NCBI GenBank assembly: GCA_903904005.1
Contig: CAIVAR010000049.1
Coordinates: 1-42,461 of the forward strand
DNA: 42,461 nucleotides
Direction: 5' to 3'
Origin: an uncultured Anaeromyxobacter sp.
GTDB lineage: Bacteria; Myxococcota; Myxococcia; Myxococcales; Anaeromyxobacteraceae
Below are positions 7,889 through 15,763 of the stretch, piece after piece. A program made the position numbers and the translations under genes. The stretch's first letter is position 1, and each line of letters starts with the position of its first letter. The notes under the pieces are model-generated. The model saw nothing but the letters and a program-made list of their open reading frames with translations, made no database searches and was not told the origin of the DNA.

Positions 7889-9810
7889 CGGGGCGCCGCC
7901 AGGTCGTCCCGGGAGCCGAAGAAGTAGCGGCCGTCGAACTGGGCGCGGAGGAAGACGCTGTAGGACGGCCCGATCACCGCGTTGCCGTAGCCTGCCGGGT
8001 AGACCACCGGGCTCGTGAAGGGGATCTCCACGCCGAAGCCGAGCTGCACCACGGTGGCGAAGACGAGCTGGGTCGCGAAGGTGCGGAAGGGGGTCCACTC
8101 GACGATCGGGAAGTTGAGCGCGATGGAGCGGAGCTTGGCGGCGCCGTAGATGGAGGTGGGAGCGGGAGGCGGCCCCACCGGCGTCAGGATCACCACGTCG
8201 GAGAGGTAGCCGTAGAGGACGGTGTCGATCTCCCGGCCGACGACGATCTGGAGGGAGCCGAAGCCGATGCCGAAGCTCCGCTCGTAGGGGATGAGCCCGC
8301 CGCTCGCAGCCGCCACCCCCACCGAGCTCAGCGCGCTCGGGGAGGCGAGCGCCAGGATGGGACCGAGCAGCAGCATGTCGCCGGGGATGAGCCAGAAGGG
8401 CAGCCGCAGGTCGAGCCGGAGCCCCGTCCGTGCGGGCACGCGCGGGAAGTAGGAGCTCGTGCCCATCACCGAGCAGATGGCGCCATCGTTGCACGCGTCG
8501 GTCTGGGCCGACTGCATCGTGAAGCCCACGTCGACGAAGGCGAGCCCGGTCCCGACCGATCCGGTCAGGCTCTCGGCGCCGAAGCCCATCCGGACCCCGG
8601 CCGAGAGCGAGCCGTAGAACTGGGCGGTGTCGGTGCTGAAGCCGCCCCAGCCCAGGTTGGCGGTGGCGCTGGCGAAGGCGCCGATGAAGGGGCCGAGCTC
8701 CTCCCGGAAGCGCGGCAGGTGGACGTCCCCCTCGCCGCGGCCGGGCACCGGCATGGCCCTCATGATCGGGGTGAAGTGGCGGGCCAGGCCGTCGGCGCCG
8801 GCCACCGAGGGCTGGTACACCTCCTTGCAGGAGTCGAAGCCGAAGATCTCGGCGGCGGGCCGGCCGAAGCCGATGGCCAGGACGCCGAGCTCGTCGCCGG
8901 GGCGAAGCGCGGAGACGAGCTGCGCGAGGCTCTGGACCACCGCGTCCGACGCCCGGCGGAGGTCGGAGTCCCGCATGAACGAGTCGCCGAAGAGGATGGC
9001 CGGCTCGCCGCCCCAGGTCGCGCCGTCGTACCCGAACTCGTTGTAGTAGTCGTGGGTCCCCTTGCGCCAGGCGTCGCTCCCCCAGGTGCCGACCACGTGT
9101 CCGGACGCGAAGGTGTCCTCGAGCCAGTGGAGGGCGTACCCCTCGGCCACGAGGACGCGCAGGGCGGCGGCGGGACGCTCGGCGGGCGGGGGAGGGTTGG
9201 CGGCGTAGCGCTGGGCCAGCTCGAGCGCGGCCATCTGGTACTGCAGGTACATCCCCATGGCGTTGAGCGGCGCCCCCTCCTTCACCGCCTCGCGGGTGTA
9301 GGCCGCCGCGTCGTTGTCGACCCGGGGCCGGAGGAAGTGGGCGTTGTTGGCCCCGGCCCGGCTCACGTACTCGGGGTCGGCCGCCTGCAGTTCCAGGTTC
9401 GAGGTGGCGATGGCATTGAGCGTCTGGTCGCGATCGCGGGCCCGGTCGAGGTTGTCTTGCGTCTCGGCGGCGACGCGCGCGACCTCGAGGATCCAGTCGC
9501 TCGCGAGCGTCCGCTCGGCGACCTCCTTCGGGCTGCAGGAGTGGTCGCCGGACATGGCCGGGAACGCGGCGAAGTCGATGCAAGCGGGCTTGAGCCCCTG
9601 GTCCCCGGCGCTGGGCGTGGGGCAGAGCCTCGCCGGGAGGGCCTTGCGGGCCTCGGCCCAGAGGGCGTCGAAGACCGCCCGGTCGGCGGGCGGGAGCTTC
9701 TGGACACCCGCGACCGCGATGTTGCGGTGCTCCGGGTAAATCCAGGCGGATGCGGCCGCGGGAAGGGCGGCCAGTACCACCGCGAGCCAGGCGGGTCTGG
9801 AGAATCGCAT
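7885..9810 (-). CDS. Exported phospholipase-C/S1-P1-nuclease-like protein with a probable outer-membrane beta-rich C-terminal half
   Basis: 641 aa. The signal peptide (1-22) ends ASA, so cleavage would leave Trp23 as residue 1 of the mature protein. In zinc-dependent phospholipase C and P1 nuclease the N-terminal Trp is itself a zinc ligand. Other ligand-like residues are His28, Asp89 in SGDHSC, His158 in NNAHFL, and the H-x3-D-x5-H block His228/Asp232/His238 in ALHWLEDTFASGH. His253 follows in THDYYNEFG, where Asn257 or Glu258 would replace the usual H-x3-E acid. Residues from about 385 onward alternate hydrophobic and polar positions with many Gly/Tyr/Phe (SVGTGLAFVDVGFT, RTGLRLDLRLPF), as in outer-membrane barrels, ending ...GRYFFGSRDDLAAPR. 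The domain assignment is inference from motifs. Enzymatic substrate (phospholipid, nucleic acid or none) is unknown. Translationally coupled to the thioesterase. Confidence 0.68.
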   Translation of the reverse strand: MRFSRPAWLAVVLAALPAAASAWIYPEHRNIAVAGVQKLPPADRAVFDALWAEARKALPARLCPTPSAGDQGLKPACIDFAAFPAMSGDHSCSPKEVAERTLASDWILEVARVAAETQDNLDRARDRDQTLNAIATSNLELQAADPEYVSRAGANNAHFLRPRVDNDAAAYTREAVKEGAPLNAMGMYLQYQMAALELAQRYAANPPPPAERPAAALRVLVAEGYALHWLEDTFASGHVVGTWGSDAWRKGTHDYYNEFGYDGATWGGEPAILFGDSFMRDSDLRRASDAVVQSLAQLVSALRPGDELGVLAIGFGRPAAEIFGFDSCKEVYQPSVAGADGLARHFTPIMRAMPVPGRGEGDVHLPRFREELGPFIGAFASATANLGWGGFSTDTAQFYGSLSAGVRMGFGAESLTGSVGTGLAFVDVGFTMQSAQTDACNDGAICSVMGTSSYFPRVPARTGLRLDLRLPFWLIPGDMLLLGPILALASPSALSSVGVAAASGGLIPYERSFGIGFGSLQIVVGREIDTVLYGYLSDVVILTPVGPPPAPTSIYGAAKLRSIALNFPIVEWTPFRTFATQLVFATVVQLGFGVEIPFTSPVVYPAGYGNAVIGPSYSVFLRAQFDGRYFFGSRDDLAAPR

Positions 9811-9816
9811 CCCTCG

Positions 9817-9845
9817 CGACTAGCAGGACCGCGCTGCGCCGTAAA
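9817..9845 (-). promoter_or_regulatory. Promoter of the PLC-like protein gene (leaderless type)
   Basis: Minus strand: TTTACG, 17 bases, TAGTCG (preceded by TGC), 6 bases, ATG. The six-base gap is CGAGGG, which could also act as a very close Shine-Dalgarno, so leaderless initiation is likely but not certain. Back-to-back with the start of the FemAB-like gene. Confidence 0.5.
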
Positions 9846-9857
9846 GAGCCGCGCGAT

Positions 9858-11048
9858 ATGTCCGGGCCCTTGTCTCCCATCGAGGTCCACGTCCGCGGCA
9901 GCCTCTCCGACGTTCCCGCCCCGGAGTGGGACCGGCTCTGGGCGCACGAACCGGACCGGGCCACCCCCTTCCTCTCCCACGCCTGGCTCGACGCGCTGGA
10001 GCAGTCGGGCGCGGCTGTTCCCGAACGGGGCTGGACCGGGCGCCACCTGCTCCTCCAGCGCGACGGGCGGACGGTGGCGGCCCTCCCGGCCTGGTCCCGG
10101 ACCGACTCCCACGGGGACTTCGGCCGGGACTGGGAGTGGGCGGGTGCGGCCGAGCGGGCCGGGATCGCCTACTACCCGAAGCTCGTGGTGGGTGTGCCCT
10201 TCACCCCCGCCACCGGCAGGCGGCTGATCGTCGCCGAGGGGGAGGACCGGGCCGCGCTGGCCCGCGTCGCCGTCGCCGCCCTGCGCGAGCTCTGCGCCGA
10301 GGAGGGGATCCGCTCCATCCACGTCCTGCACCTGCCCGAGGAGGACGCCCGGGAGTTCGAGGCCGCCGGCCTCTCGCTCCGCGTCGACTTCCAGTTCCAC
10401 TGGGTGAACCGGGGGTACCGGACCTTCGACGACTTCCTGGCCCGCTTCTCCTCGAAGCGGAGGAACGCCATCCGCCGGGAGCGGGCCGCGCCGGCGGCAC
10501 AGGGGATCGTGCTGCGCACCGTCCGGGGCGACGAGCTGGGGGAACGGCCGGCGGCATGGGCAGCGGACGTGGCGCGGCTGCACGGCCACTCGGTGTCCCG
10601 GATGGAGTGGGGGATGCGCTTCCTCGAGCGGCCGTTCCACGAGCGGGTGATGCGGTCGATGCCGGGCGCGCTCGAGGTGGTGGAGGCACGCCGGGAGGGG
10701 AAGCTCGTGGCGATGGCCTTCAACGTCGCCTCGCCGGCGAGGCTCTTCGGCCGCTACTGGGGCTCCGTGGAGGAGCACCCCTTCCTCCATTTCAACGTGG
10801 CCCTCTACCACTCGGTCGAGGATTGCATCCGGCTCGGGCGGGAGGTCTTCGAGGGCGGGGCCGGAGGGGACCACAAGCTCTCCCGCGGGTTCGAGCCGGC
10901 GGAGGTCTGGAGCGCCCACCACTTCCTCGACGAGCGGCTCGACGCGCCCATCCGTCGCCACCTCGCCCAGGGGTGCGTGGCGGCCCGTCAGGCGCTCGAA
11001 CGCTGGCGCGCCGGGTCGGCGGTGCTCAGGGGCGACGACCCCAGGTGA
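9858..11048 (+). CDS. FemAB-like / GNAT-fold protein of the DUF482 (COG3146) family
   Basis: 396 aa, cytosolic, with no signal peptide. The N-terminal VRGSLSDVPAPEWDRLW and TPFLSHAWLDALEQSG, the central FSSKRRNAIRRER, and the strongly conserved C-terminal stretch with GGAGGDHKLSRGFEP and SAHHFLDERL are hallmarks of the FemAB-like (peptidoglycan biosynthesis/recognition) family annotated as DUF482. It is related by fold to aminoacyl-tRNA-dependent FemX transferases, but no activity is established. The ATG is the first start giving the conserved N-terminus; a TAAAGA lies 10 bases upstream. Its 3' end overlaps the convergent methyltransferase gene by 23 bases. Confidence 0.85.
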   Translation: MSGPLSPIEVHVRGSLSDVPAPEWDRLWAHEPDRATPFLSHAWLDALEQSGAAVPERGWTGRHLLLQRDGRTVAALPAWSRTDSHGDFGRDWEWAGAAERAGIAYYPKLVVGVPFTPATGRRLIVAEGEDRAALARVAVAALRELCAEEGIRSIHVLHLPEEDAREFEAAGLSLRVDFQFHWVNRGYRTFDDFLARFSSKRRNAIRRERAAPAAQGIVLRTVRGDELGERPAAWAADVARLHGHSVSRMEWGMRFLERPFHERVMRSMPGALEVVEARREGKLVAMAFNVASPARLFGRYWGSVEEHPFLHFNVALYHSVEDCIRLGREVFEGGAGGDHKLSRGFEPAEVWSAHHFLDERLDAPIRRHLAQGCVAARQALERWRAGSAVLRGDDPR

Positions 11049-11781
11049 GGCGCAGCTCCCGGGTCCAGGTCGGGCCACCGGTGCCGTCGGCGAGGGCACG
11101 CGCCGCCTCGAGGAGGGCGGCGAGCCGGTCCGGGGCCAGCGCCGGCCCCACCAGCGAGAAGGAGCGCAGCGCCGCCTCGAGCCGCTCGGGGGGGAGGACC
11201 TGCTCGTCCCGGAAGGACTCGGACGTGCGTGCCCGGATCCCGGCCGCGGAGAGGAACTGCGTCAGGCGGCCGGAAGGGCGCGGGCGCGCCTTCGGGTTTT
11301 CCCGGGCCAGGAGGGCCACGAGACCATCGGTGAAAGGGGAGCCACCGAGGTGCGCCTCGACCACCGCCACGGCGCCGCCCGGCGCGAGCAGCCGTCCCGC
11401 CTCCAGGCCCGCCGCCTCCGGCGCGACCCATTGCAGCGCGTCGGCGAGGAGGACGAGCCGCGCCTCCCCGGCGGGGAGCCCCGTCGCCTCGGCGGCCGCG
11501 TTCACCGGGACGATCGGCAGGCCCGCCGCGCCCTCGCCGAGCACCTCGAGCATGGCGGCCGCCGGCTCGACGGCCCGGACCGCCACGCCCCGCGCCGCGA
11601 GCGGGAGCGAGAGGAGCCCCGTCCCCGCCCCCAGGTCGACGGCAGGGCCAGTGCCTCCCGAGAGCGCCACCAGGCGATCGACGATCGCCGAGGGATAGCC
11701 CGGGCGGGCGCGGTAGTCGCCCGCCAGCCGGTTGAAGACCCAGCGGTCCAGATCGTCCACGTCGATTCCGTGCCGTCCCAT
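11026..11781 (-). CDS. Class I SAM-dependent methyltransferase
   Basis: 251 aa. Motif I is AVDLGAGTGLLSLPLAARG (47-65), motif II region VRAVEPAAAMLEVL, and ALQWVAPEA with LAPGGAVAVVEAHLGG are the post-II/III elements of UbiE/Methyltransf_11-type enzymes. The N-terminal DRWVFNRLAGDYRARPGYP is typical of small-molecule methyltransferases of this group. Substrate unknown. It is monocistronic, with its 5' end divergent from the ABC transporter and its 3' end overlapping the FemAB-like gene in antisense. No Shine-Dalgarno is visible; an extended -10 sits 6 bases before ATG. Confidence 0.87.
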   Translation of the reverse strand: MGRHGIDVDDLDRWVFNRLAGDYRARPGYPSAIVDRLVALSGGTGPAVDLGAGTGLLSLPLAARGVAVRAVEPAAAMLEVLGEGAAGLPIVPVNAAAEATGLPAGEARLVLLADALQWVAPEAAGLEAGRLLAPGGAVAVVEAHLGGSPFTDGLVALLARENPKARPRPSGRLTQFLSAAGIRARTSESFRDEQVLPPERLEAALRSFSLVGPALAPDRLAALLEAARALADGTGGPTWTRELRLTWGRRP

Positions 11782-11787
11782 CGTCCG

Positions 11788-11796
11788 ACCTTAGCA
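11788..11796 (-). promoter_or_regulatory. Extended -10 element for the methyltransferase gene (leaderless type)
   Basis: Minus strand TGC-TAAGGT, then CGGACG, then ATG: a six-base gap as at surE, the flavoprotein and the ABC transporter. The whole divergent intergenic region is only 57 bases and holds a matching element for the opposite strand. Confidence 0.55.
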
Positions 11797-11823
11797 CCCC
11801 GGCCGGCGCCGACGGAGGGTGGC

Positions 11824-11832
11824 TGCTACACT
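11824..11832 (+). promoter_or_regulatory. Extended -10 element for the ABC-transporter operon (leaderless type)
   Basis: TGC-TACACT, six bases (TCGCCC), GTG. There is no -35-like hexamer at the right distance, consistent with an extended -10 promoter. Confidence 0.55.
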
Positions 11833-11838
11833 TCGCCC

Positions 11839-12771
11839 GTGTCCGAACCGGTCGTCCGTCTCCGCGGGGTCTCGAAGCGCTACGGCGACTTCACCGCCCT
11901 CGACGCCGTGGACCTCGACGTGGCGCACGGGGAGATCCTGGCGCTGCTGGGCCCCAACGGGGCCGGGAAGACCACGCTCATCAGCATCGTGGCCGGCCTG
12001 GTCCGCGCCAGCGCCGGGGAGGCCACCGTCCTCGGCCGCGACGTGGTGCGCGACTACCGCTTCACCCGTCGGGCCGTCGGGCTCGTCCCCCAGGAGATCA
12101 ACTTCGACCCGTTCTTCAGCGTCGAGGAGACCCTGCGCTTCCAGGCCGGCTACTTCGGCGTCCGCCTGGCCGACGACAGGCTGGAGGAGATCCTCGTCGC
12201 CCTCGATCTCGTGGGGAAGCGCCACGCCAACACCCGCTCGCTCTCCGGGGGAATGAAGCGCAGGCTCCTCATCGGCAAGGCGCTGGTGCACGAACCCCGC
12301 GTCCTCTTCCTCGACGAGCCCACCGCCGGGGTCGACGTGCGCCTCCGGCAGCAGCTCTGGGCCTACGTGCGGCTGCTGCGATCGCGCGGGACCACCATCG
12401 TGCTCACCACCCACTACCTGGAGGAGGCCGAGGAGCTGGCCGACCGGGTGGCGGTGATCGACCGGGGCCGGATCCTGCTCGTGGAGGAGAAGGACCGGCT
12501 CCTCGAGCGGCAGGGGGGCAAGACGCTGCGCATCACGCTCGCGGCGCCGCTCGCCGTGCTTCCGGCGGGGCTCGCGGCCCTGGGGGCGCGCCTCGCCGAG
12601 GGAGGAAGGGCCGTCGAGGTCGACGCCCGCCCGGGCGGGTCGTTCGGGCCGGCCCTGGCCGCGGCAGCCGAGGCCGGATTCCCGGTGGGCGACGTGGAGA
12701 CCCGCCGGGCCAGCCTGGAGGACGTCTTCGTCTCCATCCTGGGCGGCGAGGCGGGGGGAGACCGAAGGTGA
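11839..12771 (+). CDS. ABC-2 type exporter, ATP-binding subunit (YadG-like)
   Basis: 310 aa. Walker A GPNGAGKT (38-45), Q-loop Gln85, signature LSGGM (135-139), Walker B LFLDEP (156-161) and switch His192 are all present, so it should hydrolyse ATP. The C-terminal extension of about 100 residues ending ASLEDVFVSILGG is typical of drug/polysaccharide-type ABC-2 ATPases. Strong resemblance of the pair to E. coli YadG/YadH; the transported substrate is unknown. GTG start is chosen because the consensus N-terminus VVRLRGVSKRYG follows directly and a promoter element sits immediately upstream. Overlaps the permease start by 4 bases (GTGA). Confidence 0.93.
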   Translation: MSEPVVRLRGVSKRYGDFTALDAVDLDVAHGEILALLGPNGAGKTTLISIVAGLVRASAGEATVLGRDVVRDYRFTRRAVGLVPQEINFDPFFSVEETLRFQAGYFGVRLADDRLEEILVALDLVGKRHANTRSLSGGMKRRLLIGKALVHEPRVLFLDEPTAGVDVRLRQQLWAYVRLLRSRGTTIVLTTHYLEEAEELADRVAVIDRGRILLVEEKDRLLERQGGKTLRITLAAPLAVLPAGLAALGARLAEGGRAVEVDARPGGSFGPALAAAAEAGFPVGDVETRRASLEDVFVSILGGEAGGDRR

Positions 12772-13529
12772 ACGGCCTGGGTTTCCGCACCCTCTTCTCG
12801 AAGGAGCTGCGCCGGTTCCTGCGGGTTCCGGGGCAGACGCTCCTCTCCCCGCTCATCACCACCTCCCTCTACTTCCTGGTCTTCGGCTGGTCGCTGGGAA
12901 GCCGGATCCGGGAGGTGGACGGGGTCCCGTACGCCCGGTTCATCCTCCCCGGGCTCGTGATGCTCGGCGTGGTGACCAACGCCTACCTGAACAGCGCCTC
13001 GTCCCTCTTCGTGATGAAGCTGCAGGGAACGGTGGTCGACGTCCTCGTCTCGCCGCTGTCCTACGCCGAGATCCTGGGGGCGTTCGTGGGCGCGGCGGTG
13101 GCGCGCGGCCTGCTCGTCGGCGGCATCATGTGGATCGTGGGGGCCGCCTTCACCGGGTTCGGGGTGGCCCATCCGGCGCTCGCGGTCCTGCTGCTCCTCG
13201 TCGTGGCGGCCGGGTTCGCGTCCCTGGGGTTCCTCACCGCCACCTGGGCGGCGAGCTTCGAGCAGGTGAACTTCCTCCCCACCTTCGTGGTCACCCCCCT
13301 CACCTTCCTGGGCGGGGTCTTCTACTCGGCGTCGATGGCCCCCCCAGCCCTGCGGTGGCTCACCCAGGCGAACCCGATCTACTACCTGGTCGAGGCGCTG
13401 CGCTGGTCGGTCCTGGGGCGGGCGGACGCCCCTCCCGTCGTCGGTTTCGGCGTGGCCGTGGCCCTGGCCGGGGCGGCGCTCCTCGCGGCGTATGCCGTGC
13501 TCCGGAGCGGCTGGCGATTAAGAGGCTGA
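12768..13529 (+). CDS. ABC-2 type exporter, permease subunit (YadH-like)
   Basis: 253 aa with six predicted membrane helices and the ABC-2 signature region near TFLGGVFYSASMAPPALRWL followed by NPIYYLVEALRWS. The N-terminal FSKELRRFLRVPGQTLLSPL is the usual cytoplasmic amphipathic start. Translationally coupled to the ATPase gene. Together they form a half-size exporter that probably works as a homodimer of each subunit; no periplasmic partner is nearby. Confidence 0.92.
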   Translation: MNGLGFRTLFSKELRRFLRVPGQTLLSPLITTSLYFLVFGWSLGSRIREVDGVPYARFILPGLVMLGVVTNAYLNSASSLFVMKLQGTVVDVLVSPLSYAEILGAFVGAAVARGLLVGGIMWIVGAAFTGFGVAHPALAVLLLLVVAAGFASLGFLTATWAASFEQVNFLPTFVVTPLTFLGGVFYSASMAPPALRWLTQANPIYYLVEALRWSVLGRADAPPVVGFGVAVALAGAALLAAYAVLRSGWRLRG

Positions 13530-13546
13530 ATCGGAACAGTTCGGGA

Positions 13547-13574
13547 TTGCCTTCGGTCGATCGTTGGTTATCCT
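13547..13574 (+). promoter_or_regulatory. Sigma-70-type promoter of the OB-fold lipoprotein gene
   Basis: TTGCCT, 16-base spacer, TATCCT. The predicted start gives a normal leader of about 35 bases with GGAGG 8 bases before the ATG. This gene therefore contrasts with the leaderless set. Confidence 0.5.
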
Positions 13575-13616
13575 ACGGCCCCCATAACAAGGCCCAATTT
13601 CCTGGAGGTTTCCCAA

Positions 13617-14435
13617 ATGCGCTTCGACCTCGCCCTTCTGCTCGCGCTCTCCCTCACCGCGTGCAAGAAGTCCAATGCACCCACCCCGGCTGGTGCCTCG
13701 GCCCAGGCGCCTGCTGGCGCGACGCCGACCGCTGCCGCCGCCGGAGGAGTAGGGGGCAAGGTCGTCGAGCGCATCGACGCGGCCCCGTACAGCTACCTTC
13801 GCATCGCCGGCCCCGCCGGCGAGATCTGGGCGGCCGTTCCCCAGAGCGCCGTCGAGAAGGGCGCCGAGGTGGTCATCGAGAACCCGATGCCCATGGACGG
13901 GTTCGAGTCGAAGAGCCTGAACCGCAAGTTCGAGAAGATCTACTTCGGCACGCTGGCCGGCCAGGGCGGCGCTGCCCAGGCCGCGGCTCCGGCCGGGATG
14001 CCTCCCGGCGCGGCCCCCGCTCCGGGCCAGATGCCCCCGGGCGGAATGCCTCCCGGCGGGATGGGCGCGCAGCACGCGGCCGCCGCCGCCGGCCCCGCCG
14101 ACGTGGGCGACGTGAAGGTCCCCAAGGCCACCGGTGCGAACGCGAAGACGGTCGCCGAGATCCACGCCCAGAAGGCCCAGCTGAAGGAGAAGAAGGTCAC
14201 CGTCCGCGGCAAGGTCGTCAAGTCGAACGCCGGGATCATGGGCAAGAACTGGATCCACGTCCGGGACGGCAGCGGCAGCCCGGAGAAGGGCGACAACGAC
14301 ATCACCGTGACCTCCGAGTCGGCCGCCAACGTCGGCGAGGTGCTCGTGATCACGGGCGTGGTCCGCGTCGACAAGGACTTCGGCGCCGGCTACGCCTACC
14401 CGGTCATCATCGAGGAGGCGGTCTACGCGAAGTAG
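13617..14435 (+). CDS. Lipoprotein with two OB-fold-like domains joined by a Pro/Gly/Met-rich linker
   Basis: 272 aa. A short signal peptide has lipobox LTAC with Cys16 followed by KKS. Domain one (about 45-118) reads GGKVVERIDAAPYSYLRI, EIWAAVPQ and MPMDGFESKSLNRKFEKIYF. That pattern is shared with small periplasmic NrfJ-like/GW-type proteins found near multiheme cytochrome genes in deltaproteobacteria, from memory. A low-complexity linker with repeats of MPPGG follows (about 125-160). Domain two (about 175-272) is a nucleic-acid-OB-like barrel: LKEKKVTVRGKVVKSN, GKNWIHVRDGSG, VITGVVRVDKDFG. Function unknown; ligand binding or metal/heme handling in the periplasm is a guess. Start has a strong GGAGG site. 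A terminator follows. Confidence 0.78.
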   Translation: MRFDLALLLALSLTACKKSNAPTPAGASAQAPAGATPTAAAAGGVGGKVVERIDAAPYSYLRIAGPAGEIWAAVPQSAVEKGAEVVIENPMPMDGFESKSLNRKFEKIYFGTLAGQGGAAQAAAPAGMPPGAAPAPGQMPPGGMPPGGMGAQHAAAAAGPADVGDVKVPKATGANAKTVAEIHAQKAQLKEKKVTVRGKVVKSNAGIMGKNWIHVRDGSGSPEKGDNDITVTSESAANVGEVLVITGVVRVDKDFGAGYAYPVIIEEAVYAK

Positions 14436-14462
14436 GCGTTCCCGCACATTCCACGTGAAGCG

Positions 14463-14496
14463 AAGGGCGGTCCGGAGCACCCGGGCCGCCCTTTCT
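14463..14496 (+). terminator. Rho-independent terminator after the OB-fold lipoprotein gene
   Basis: A 13-bp stem (AAGGGCGGTCCGG with CCGGGCCGCCCTT, one G-T pair) around loop AGCAC, followed by TCTC. It begins 28 bases after the stop and faces a convergent gene. Confidence 0.75.
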
Positions 14497-14522
14497 CGTC
14501 CAGGCACCCGGAGGGCCGAAGG

Positions 14523-15107
14523 CTACTTCCCGTCGATCATCTCCTGGAAGGTCTTCTTCACCTTGGCCGAGAAGCAGGCGGTGATGGTCCCGGTCCAGGT
14601 GGTGGCGCCCGACGGGAAGAGCCTCGGGTCGTACGTCCCGCTGACGGAGAAGGCCAGCCCGCCGTTGTTCAGGAACGCGATCAGGTTCTGGCCAGGGGCG
14701 AGTGAGTTCGCGGTGATGGTGGACCCGATGGTCCCGGAGCCCGGGGTGTAGTCGACCAGCAGGACGGGCGTGGTCGTCCCCTTCTGGGCCACGATCTCCA
14801 GGCCGGTCAGCCAGACGAAGCTCGCGCCCGGCGGGCCATCGAGCGTGACCGAGAGGCTCTGGAAGTTGAGGATGTGGGTCTCCGGGGAGCCGCCCACGAG
14901 GAAGTCGGGCAGGACCGCCGAGATGCCCAGGTCGATCTCTCCGGAGAAGGTGCCGGGGGCACCGGGAATCGACGGGGCCACGACGGGGAAGGTCTGCGGC
15001 GGCATGGTGAGGCAGGCCATCGGCTGGTCGGCCTCGATGTTGAACGCGTTGCAGCCGACGATCGAGGCGATGACGGGGAGGAGCGCGGCGAGGAGGAGTC
15101 GCTTCAT
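14523..15107 (-). CDS. Putative lipoprotein of unknown function
   Basis: 194 aa. The signal peptide MKRLLLAALLPVIASIVGC ends in a lipobox-like IVGC (Cys19). The mature part is beta-rich: GTFSGEIDLGISAVLPDFL, FQSLSVTLDGPPGASFVWLTGLEIV, GTITACFSAKVKKTF. It has two further cysteines (Cys32 in PMACLTM and one in ITACF) that could form a disulfide. I do not recognise the family. It lies 14 bases after a beta-barrel gene on the same strand with a GAGG ribosome site, so the two probably form an outer-membrane lipoprotein/barrel pair. Confidence 0.72.
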   Translation of the reverse strand: MKRLLLAALLPVIASIVGCNAFNIEADQPMACLTMPPQTFPVVAPSIPGAPGTFSGEIDLGISAVLPDFLVGGSPETHILNFQSLSVTLDGPPGASFVWLTGLEIVAQKGTTTPVLLVDYTPGSGTIGSTITANSLAPGQNLIAFLNNGGLAFSVSGTYDPRLFPSGATTWTGTITACFSAKVKKTFQEMIDGK

Positions 15108-15121
15108 GGTGGGCCTCGGTC

Positions 15122-15763
15122 TCAGAAGAAGTACAGGAAGGAGAGGCGGGCCACCGGCATGAACGACGTGACCTTGTAGTCGCCCGTCGTGACCACCACG
15201 TTGTTGATGGTCCCGGTGCCGCCCTTCACGTTGAGCGACAGGGCGCCGATCCCGCCCTCCAGCGCGAAGGTGAAGCCGCGCCGGCTGCCCAGCGCCACGC
15301 CCACGAGCCCCGAGAACCAGTTGTAGGAGGCGTCGCCGATGAGCGGCCACTGGGCCTCCGGGATGCCCGCCCACTTCTTGACCTGGTTCGCGGTGTTGCC
15401 GGCGAAGTAGTAGCCGTACTCGCCACGGATGATCGGGGAGATGAAGAAGTCGATGGGCCGGAACTCGAGCCCGAGGACGAAGCCGGGAGCGAGCGTGTAG
15501 GCGAAGCCCGCGTCGAGGAGGAGCCAGTAGAGGGGCGAGTAGGTGAAGGAGAGCACGGCCCCGTCCGGCGCGCCGATTGCGAGCTGGAGGCCGAACTGGG
15601 GGTAGGGCTCCTCGCGGCGAGGGGCCGGGGGAGCCGGGTCCTGGGGGGCGCCCGTCTCGGGGGTCGCAACCTGCGGCGTTGCCGCCTGCGGGGTCGCCGT
15701 CTGGGCGACCGCCAGGGAGGGCGCGGCGATCAGCGCCGCGAGGAGGACGGGGAGTAAGCGCAT
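15122..15763 (-). CDS. Putative outer-membrane beta-barrel protein
   Basis: 213 aa. A cleavable signal peptide (MRLLPVLLAALIAAPSLAVA) is followed by a low-complexity Thr-Pro-Gln/Pro linker (TPQAATPQVATPE, to about residue 53). About eight amphipathic strands rich in Gly and aromatics follow (FGLQLAIGAPDGAVLSFTYS, WLLLDAGFAYTLAPGFVLGLEF). The C-terminus VARLSFLYFF ends in Phe, the signal read by the BAM complex. Size suggests an eight-stranded barrel, but no specific family is recognised. The chosen ATG has GGAG about 9 bases upstream; an in-frame ATG 15 codons upstream lacks a signal peptide at the right position. Confidence 0.78.
   Translation of the reverse strand: MRLLPVLLAALIAAPSLAVAQTATPQAATPQVATPETGAPQDPAPPAPRREEPYPQFGLQLAIGAPDGAVLSFTYSPLYWLLLDAGFAYTLAPGFVLGLEFRPIDFFISPIIRGEYGYYFAGNTANQVKKWAGIPEAQWPLIGDASYNWFSGLVGVALGSRRGFTFALEGGIGALSLNVKGGTGTINNVVVTTGDYKVTSFMPVARLSFLYFF

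Noticed and set aside
7433-9964. A single 843-codon minus-strand frame covering the PLC-like region and the thioesterase
   Set aside because: Only its last 151 codons, from the ATG at 7888, encode a real protein. The upstream part is a shadow frame (Arg/Pro/Gly-rich) of the PLC-like gene, so this is not a fusion.
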